Origin: Coptis chinensis
Taxonomy: Eukaryota > Streptophyta > Magnoliopsida > Ranunculales > Ranunculaceae
Assembly (NCBI GenBank): GCA_015680905.1
Contig: CM027381.1
Span: forward strand, 53,758,501 to 53,822,500
DNA: 64,000 bases
Direction: 5' to 3'
The notes under the pieces are model-generated. The model was not told the DNA's origin. It made no database searches and worked only from the letters and a program-made list of their open reading frames with translations. Position numbers and translations under genes: made by a program. Below are positions 35,906 to 44,900 of this stretch, piece by piece; the stretch's first letter is position 1; each line of letters opens with the position of its first letter.

Positions 35906-38900
35906 ATTTTTTATTATTATTATTTTTTTTTGGCAAGTCTATTTTAAATGAGATCAGTAATTCTTTGATGCTGGCGGGGTTCGATCCCCAGACTTTTGGT
36001 ATCATCACCCAAAGGTTTTACCGACTTAGCTAGTCGGCACCTACAAAAAATGTGTGGGCAAGCCTGTTTTAAAAGAGATCAGTAACTTAATTGTGTGTAG
36101 CGGGGTTCGAACCCCAGACCTCTGGTATCATCACCCAAAGGTTTTACCAACTAAGCTAGAAGGCACTTACAGTTCTCGATACATAAGGCACATGGATCCT
36201 TTATCCCTGCTTATTTTCCTCATGTTTGTGCAGGTTAGGGATTTTAGAAGGTTTTAGAGTGGGTAAGGATCAGATTTTTTATCTCTCATCTTCAGCTCGT
36301 GGATGATACAATGGTTTTTATTAGGCATACTCACAGCAGTTGAGGTGTTTGAGGTGCATCCTCTGTTACTTTAAGGCAGTATTGGGTTTTAAGATGAACA
36401 TGGCAAATAGTAGTACCTTTGGGGTGAGTACTAGGATAATCTGGATAGTTTGGCTTCCTTCGTAGGTTGTAATACTGGTACCATAGTAGAAATTCTCACG
36501 AAACATTTTGTTTTTCTAGGTTATCGAAATGAAAAACGTGTGAATTACAGTTGACAATGGATTGTTTTCTGTTCATCTCGTCGAAAAATGGCGAGAAATC
36601 ACAAAATATACAAGATATTATGAGATAGTGCGAGATATTCAATTTCTCAATACCAAAAAACCTATGTTACATGGACACCATATTTAAAAAATAATCTGGG
36701 TTGGATACGTGTCTGTTTCGGACACAGACACATTGTATGTGATATACCTCAATTTTGGATATTTCGCCGTGTCCGTGTCAATGTAACTTAGCAAAAAACA
36801 GATCTTGAACTTTCATCTTTTTCTTCTTTTCCCATTATCCCATCTCTAATTTTTTTTCTTTCTCCCAAAATCAAGCAACTAAGTATGCAATTGGGAATCT
36901 AGAGATTCTTGCACAATTGAGAAGGAAACAACATTCATGTTTGCCAAATTTATACTTAATAGAACAAATGTGTAGGTGGGGCAGTTTGGTTGTCTATACG
37001 TGAGGGTTGGTCGGGGAATCTTTTTTTTTCGTCATCTTGTAATCAGGGCCGGCTCAAGACAATTTGGGGCCCTAGGAGGAACTATAAAAGTGGCCCCTTC
37101 TACTCGTTAGGTTGATGTACAACTGTCTCTTTTCGGATGGATTTTGGTTTACAAAATTCAGCTATGAAAATCCAGAATTTTTACTAACATCAAGAGGGAT
37201 AATTGCTGCAACAAATTTTGTATGTGTGTGTGACGATAGAACAAAAAGAGGAAGTGAGAGAGAGAGAGAGGGGGAGAGATATGCAGATAAATAAGAGTTT
37301 AGTGGAGATCGAAGGGTTTTAGTTTAATGAGCTTTATGATTCATTAAGTGATCAACTAATGAATTACCGTAGTCATAAAAAATGGATTGGGCCTGTGGAA
37401 GACAATGCTGGACATAAGCGGATGAAAAACAAAATGAAAAATACCCAAACAGTAATTGGAGTTGGACTATAAAACTTCACGCCCCCCACCATTGTGAGGC
37501 CCTAACCAGAGCCGGCCCTGCTTGTAATTGTATCTTTTTCGACTTGTGTTGCTTATTAATGATATTTCTACAAGCACATACCACTTGCTTGTAAGTGAGC
37601 AACAATAAATCTATTGTTTTCTTTGAAACAATTATTTAACTGGGTGTGGAAGTCTTTTGGATGTTTTTTAAAGAATCTTTATCAAGTATAAAATTTAGAG
37701 TATGATTTGGTTTAGCCTGCGTATTATTTGCAATTACCGTTCAGTTTGCAAGCGTTTCTGACATTTACTTTGTCACTGCCTACGACCACCATGCTCTGGC
37801 CTTAATTCTACAACAACCTCTTTACTGACAAAAATGGTTTTTTATTGTTCATTTTCACCAGTACCGAATTTACATAGAATGGTACTTTATCTTATCTCAA
37901 AAAGTAACTGTTGACTTTCTTATGAGTGCTTCTTTATCTTTTTCAAATGCAAACATAGATAATGTTAATATGTTTCCCTTGCCTGTCACATGACAAATAA
38001 GAAAGAGGTTCAAGGAATTTCTTTTACTAAAGAAAAAAAATGCAAATCCAATAATTGTGTCTGATGTAATATATACTTTGTCAGTTGTCTCTTCATGACA
38101 TATGTAAGATAGAACAACATTTCTGCGTTTGTTTGCTTTTGCATCATATAAACCTGTGTAATGTCCTGTGTTTTAGAATTGGTTTAGTGACTTTAGTCAG
38201 CTAGTTAACTCTACTATGGAAGTCTCTTACACATAGTTTTTTATTAATTTGTATTTTGGAGATCTGTAACTAATATTTCCTGCATTGTGGATAACATACT
38301 GATTTTCAGCATCATGGCCGTTTCTATTCCTTTCTATTTGACTGGTTCAACTTTATTCCTTGGCATTTGTTTTGCTTTCATTCTTTTATTATATGATGCT
38401 AGTGAATGAAACTTTGTTTTCTAATTACCTTTCTCTACTTGAATGCAGGTCATAGTTTGGAACCATTTGTAATATTTAGAGTTATAGAGGTTCTTCAGTC
38501 GTCCTATAAAGCTGGGAATATTCAGATTGCTGACCAAATAAGTTTCCTAGTCACTTTGCTCGCACGCTTTAAGGCTTCTCATGGTATTCTTATCACTGTC
38601 ATTATCCTTGTCACTGTCATTATCAGTATCATTATTCTTAAACTTTAGGAACATCCAACTCAAAACCAAGTGGTGATGCGTGGAGATGCCCATGAACTTT
38701 CATTCTATATCCAAGGCTTTAAACATCCTGTGTGAAATTATATTGAACATCTCAATATGCCTCACGTGGTGTTACTTGAGCCTAACACGTGGACAACATA
38801 CTTGGGTGACGCGGAGTAAGCAGGCCCGTTGGGCCAAACACAATTAGGAGCTTTCCAACTCAAACCAATTGGTAATGAGTGGAGAGGCCCATGAACTTTT

Positions 38901-41900
38901 ATACTATATTGCAAGGTTTTAAACCTAAGTATTTTTTTTTTGGATAATCCGCTGGTTTCCGCTGATTGTATTAATCAGAAGATAATGTCTTTACATTCAC
39001 AGCAACAAGCTGAAAACAAGAAAAACAAGGATGAAATCAGTACAAATGAATCAAACAAAAGCACTCATATCCGGTATTCTTGACATGAACTCCACCAGCT
39101 TCAAGCACCCAACAACAGCAACAAAACCACATTGGAAACCCCATCTTCTTCCCTAGACCAGCTTCAAACTTGCTCGTACATCCACCGTGGTGGATCTCCC
39201 AAAGAAAAGACTCGGAAGTCTTCAAATCGTACAACATAACACTCCACGATAAAAGCGGCAGATTAGCAATTCCAAACTGGAACGCCCCACCAAATACCCA
39301 ATAAATGAGTGGTGGCCTGACCAAGATACCCAAACCAACAATCTGGAGAGGGGGTAGTTTTAGGGAGAGAGCCATGGCTTTGAACGATGCCACACCAATT
39401 AGATCCAACTTGAAACAAACACCACCAGCAGAACACCACCAAAAACAACCTAGATCTGACTTATTCCAGGTCTTCCAACAAGAAGGAATCTGTAAAATTG
39501 GGGTAGGTGGCTTCACCAAAGGAGACAATCCCAAAACCCACAACCAGATCCCAAGAAGATGAAGACCAAGACCACTGTCGATATTCCGATGGGTTAGAGA
39601 CTTAGAGCAACCCCTACATACAAACAGAAAAGAAGAAAAAAAGAGAGATTTTTTCTTTTTCTTCTTCTTCATCACTGCTTAGAGTGAGATCTACTTGAAT
39701 CTAAGTAGTTTGGGTTGTGGAGGGGATGAGAAGAGTGAGATTTGGGTAGTGGGAGGCTAGGGTTTGAAGATCTGGGTTGGTACGCCTTGTTTTTTCTCAC
39801 GCGGAACGAGGAGAACCCTATCGCCCGCAGGAGTGGCTAAGAGTGTCATATGGGCACTTCATATTCTTCAAAAAATTCGTGTCGGACACATGGACACGTG
39901 CATACGATTTCTAGGGTTTCTTCTATACCCTAAAAAGGCTTACAAATAATTATAATCATTTGACATAGTTACGCCTCCATGATATGCTACTTTCATAATT
40001 ATTTATTGGTAAGAAGGCATTTTGTAAGGTCTTGAGCCCAGCAGTTAGTTGTGTTTGTTATTTATTTGTAAGTAGGGCAAGGAATGGGTCTGGTTCGGGT
40101 CGGATATGGCTATATCCAAATCCGAATAGTTTTACAATATCCGAACCCGAATCAAACCGAAATCTTCTATCTGAACCCGACCTAAACGGATAACACTAAA
40201 AATTCAAAAAAATATATCCGACCCCAACCCGAATAAATAAACGGATATGAAACCCGACCCGAACCCGACCCAAACGGATAACACTAAAAATTCAAAAAAA
40301 TATATCCGAACCCGACCCGAATAAATAAATGGATATGAAACCCGACTCGAACCTGAACTATTCGGATTCGGGTCGGGTTTGGGTCAAATCCGACCCGATT
40401 CCCTGCCCTATTTGTAAGGAGGTGCATTTTAAGGTCTTGAGCCCAACAATTAGTTGTGTAACTAAAGAATAGTTTTTTTTTTAAGTAGCTGTGTAGCCGT
40501 ACTTATATAGGTCAACGTGACTTAGTTTTAAAACTTCCCATGTGGGGGGAGTATACTGAACATCTCACAAAATTAATTAGTTTTGATCCTCCCCATTTCC
40601 CATATGCCCTTGATATTTTGCTATTGAAGCTCGATATTTATATGTCGATTGATCAAATCTCGGCAGACATCTGTTCTATGATTTTAGTGATTATTTCTCA
40701 ATAAGAAGCAATGGTCCAGCGTATTGGTTTAAGAGAAGGGAATCTATGAAATCAGGAGAACCTGATTATCATTCCATTATAATGTTTGAGTTTATTTTTG
40801 TATGTATGTACAATAAAAGCTAAGATCCTTCCAAAGGCGGGAATCACTTATTTGATTACCGCAATAGCATCAACCGATATGTAGGGCTGGTCATCGAGTC
40901 GAGCTGTTCGTGAATAACTCGAGCTCGGCTCGACTCAAAATCGCTCATTCAATAATATGAGTTGAGTTTGAGCACATTTTAAAACTCGAGCTTGAACTCG
41001 TGATGCTCGCGAGTTACTCCCAATTTGCACTTTATATAGTTATGTTAACACTTATTTGGGATAATTATTTATGTTAGTGTGTTGGATTATAATTACTCAA
41101 CACATATTGATTGTATTTATAATGTGCACACCTTGAAATAGTTGTTTGATAGTGGTTATTGTGGTATTAGTGAATTGTAGTTGCATTTTAATATATTTAT
41201 TTAGTTGATTTTAGCAAGTTATTTTGGTCTTGAGGTAAAATTTAGAGTCTATTTGTGCTCAATTATCTCTAGTTTGTGGTTGAAGTCGAGCTTATACATA
41301 ATACAAATCAAATCAAACTCTAGAGTCTATGATCGAATTCAACTTTGTAGTCTAGAAGAATAGGAATCTAGACTCATTGAGCTACTCGAATACTCGATGA
41401 GTCGAGCTTGAGCACGAAATAAAACTCGAACAAAATTTGAGCTCGACTCGAGAGATACATGAGCCGAGCTTGAGCACCCTAGTACTCGACACGAGTAGCT
41501 CGATGACCTGCCCTACCCATATGCACCCCCTCGGTCTTTGAGTCACTATACTTCGTTGGAGGAACCATTTTTTGCTTCCATCAATCCATGATATGCGATG
41601 AAAAAAAAATTCATATTAAATGTTTGAACTCGTTTCCGGTAACTTCTGAATTTTGTAGAACACTAGAACCTACAAAATTTGTTTTTTGAATTTGGGCAAA
41701 CCTCCAAATTAGCATAGGAAAACTAAGATTGTACATTGTTGACTAACCATTCACTGATTTTGATTCACAATAATTGAAGAAAGGAATGCTTATAGAAGAA
41801 CTCTTTGGCCCATACATGTGGTTGGGACAAGTTTTTGAAGGGTACGCCCTTTCCCCCCGGTACCCGTGATACTCTTTCGTTCTATGATTATGTCCTGTGA

Positions 41901-44900
41901 TTATGTTCGGGTATGGAAAATTCCACTCTAAGCAGAATTCGGGTAGGAATGTAGGATTATAACGTGGAGCAGAATAAATTAGCAAGACTTTTGGAGTATA
42001 CAGGAAGAGGTATGCTTGGGGTGAAACTGAATTTGGCTCTTAGAAGAGGACTTAATGGTCTGAGATATTGAGAGCCATGGGATGTTTTTTTTCCTTGATC
42101 TATCAAAATAGCTATAATTTCAATTCCTTTCAAGGTGGATTTCTTTGGTTGGACGGCTTACTTGGGAGAATCAAAACCATTGACAATGTGAATATGAGCA
42201 TACAAAATCTTTGTACGCTTTGCAAGACGATGGAGGAAAGTGTGGATCATCTTCTAGTTACTTTTCTATTGACCTATGATGGGCCTACCTTATTGTTTTG
42301 CTCATCTTTTCACAAACCTTTGGTGCGTATTAGAGAGGTGTTGGCTAATATTTCTATTGGGGCACCACTTTCTAGTCATGCTCAGTAGTTAGTGGAGCAC
42401 CTCCCCATCACAATTGCTTGGACTCTATGGAAGGAAAGAAATTTAAGGATATTTGAGCAAAAGGAAAGGGTCCTCATAAGATAGTGAAGGTAAAGGAGAC
42501 CTTTTTTTTATTTGGAAGGAGACTATTTGATTGTGCATGTGTATCCCCTATCTTTCTGGAAGCAATTTTCGTGGACTTCATGTGTGATTGTAGCGTCAGG
42601 AGTCTTTGGCATTGGCCTTTCAGCATCTTCCTACTAATAGCTGTAATTTGGCCAGGATTAATGAATGAACTGAATTTTACAGACTAAAAAAAATAGGGTT
42701 AACTAGTATTACCCCCCCACTAGATGAGCCAATTAGGATTTCCACTAGATGGGAAATTAGGGTCTCCCCCCTAAATACACACAAAAAAAAAAGTCAAAGT
42801 GGGTTGACCGAAATTTTTTGTGTGTATTTAGGGGAGACCCTAATTCCCATCTAGTGGAATCCTAATTGGCTCATCTAGTGACCCAAAAAAATATGTATGT
42901 AGGAAAAAGGCACTCTTTTAACCCAATGAAAGACTTTTTCCTTTAAAACCATCTATCTCATGCCACACAGAACCAGTTCTCGAATTTTCTGGGAAATTTA
43001 TCAAAAACAAAGTACAGAAAATGCACTCAGTAATTTGGTAGGTCATTGTTCCTAGATAGTTCATGTCTTACCTTTTCTTGTTTAAGCTTTTCTTTATCAA
43101 TATACTATGTACGACATTTGTAGTTTTGTCCTTTTCTCTTTAGCATGACAATTTCATGAACTTCTTGTAATTTTTTTTTAAATTTTTTTATCAGGAAAAC
43201 AATGGATTATATTATATTTAATAATTGTGATGTAGTGTGAGAGATTCACTCTACAAGTGATACAAGCAACTTCTTGTCATTCTAATTCTCATGTACTATC
43301 CACACGTCATTAATCCATTATGAGTCATTAATCCATTATGAATTTTATCTTTTGCAGAAATGGGCGGGTGTGTAATTGAGGACAGTGAAAAAAAATCAAA
43401 TCATCAAACGTTTAAGGCCATCACCAGTGCAGTTTGTTCTTGCCTGTTCCAGATGGGTGATAATGCTCTTGTTTTTCAGATCTTACACAAAACTGTACTT
43501 TATCAGATGGTGGGTTGTTTTAACTATTTCCATTCTCATATCTATATACCTGAATGTAAATATGCATGGATACACATTGTAGAAACTTTGTTAGCTATTT
43601 TATAGACGTTCTCATCCCAATTATGCTAGGATCCTGGTTAAGTAATAGATTTTCTGTTCCTTGACAACTTGGGTGTTCAAAGAATATTGGTCAGTTGCTT
43701 GACATTTGGTATCGGAGCCAACACCATGTCCGCGACCTAGAGGCTAGATTAAAATGCTTGGTATTAAAAATAAATGTGTCAAGTCATTGGATACGAATAG
43801 GTAAGTGGAGCCGCCAAAAAGAGAAAGGGTACCATTGGGTAAGTGTCGATAGAGTGGGCCGACAAGAACGTCGGAATTTGGAAGCAGTGTGGAATTTTAG
43901 GATCCTGGTTAAGTAATTGACTTTCTGTTCCTTGACAACTCGAGTTTACAAAGAATATTAGCAGTTGCTTAACAAATTACTTTTGAGTGTTTTGCAGGGG
44001 ATTCCTGTAAAAGGCATGTAAATCTTACAATCTCCTTTTGACTTTCAGTCTCTCAATCCACCTACGCAAAATACATGTGCCATGCTCAGGATGCTTGCTT
44101 TGTTGGACTCTAGACCAACATTACTTTCAGAGGAGAATGTTATCAGTCTAGCCAACTTTGTTAAGCAATATTTGCTCGATACTGATTATGTAAGTGCATG
44201 CTCATCATCTCATAAGTTCTTGAATATGATTTCTGTATCGGAGATGATCAGTACTCCAAAAAGAAATACTGAAACATCACCATTTTTGTAGACAATTGGT
44301 TCAGTATAGGCTGTTACTTGCGAAATTACTTCATTCATTTTACATGGCATTGTTTTTACTAGGATTGTTTTGTAAAATATTTGTAGCAATAAGTTTTCTG
44401 GTGATTGTTTCTCACTTAATTAATTTGTATAGAGCATGCACTGAGTAACAGTGCCAGCATGCGTCTCCATGTTCATGAAAGAAGACAAACCGATCTGAAT
44501 TGGTAAAATGTTTATATTTGTGAGTCCAGTCATACGTTAAGGTAAAAAAGAGTGAAAGTAGTACATAAAGGCAGTAGGTTTTGTTTTCTTAGATATATCC
44601 TATTGGGGCCCACATACTTTCACCACAATTAACACCTATTAACCAAACGCTGTACTATGACTAGTAGCAGTAAAGCTACAGAACAGAAGGGACAAAAGGA
44701 TTCTTCCCTTGATAGAGGATTAAGTTTGATTTTCCACACTTCTTCCACCATTACCATCCTCCACTACAGAATATTGCACGCTTTCCATGTCACCGATCTG
44801 TCACCCACCCTAGAATTAAATATAAAAATCTCTATTGGTTGTGAAAATTTATTTTGTTGAGGCTGTCCTTGTTAGTTGCTGACTTCTTGTTGGAATCTAA

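Noticed and set aside
35839..35950. IYIYIY-rich protein in two frames
   Set aside because: Produced by the (TA)n microsatellite at the SINE tail.
39037..39675. 212-codon minus-strand protein gene
   Set aside because: Lys run at start, then Trp/Leu/Cys-rich text without domain; sits inside a poly(A)-ended insertion, so it is probably not a protein gene.
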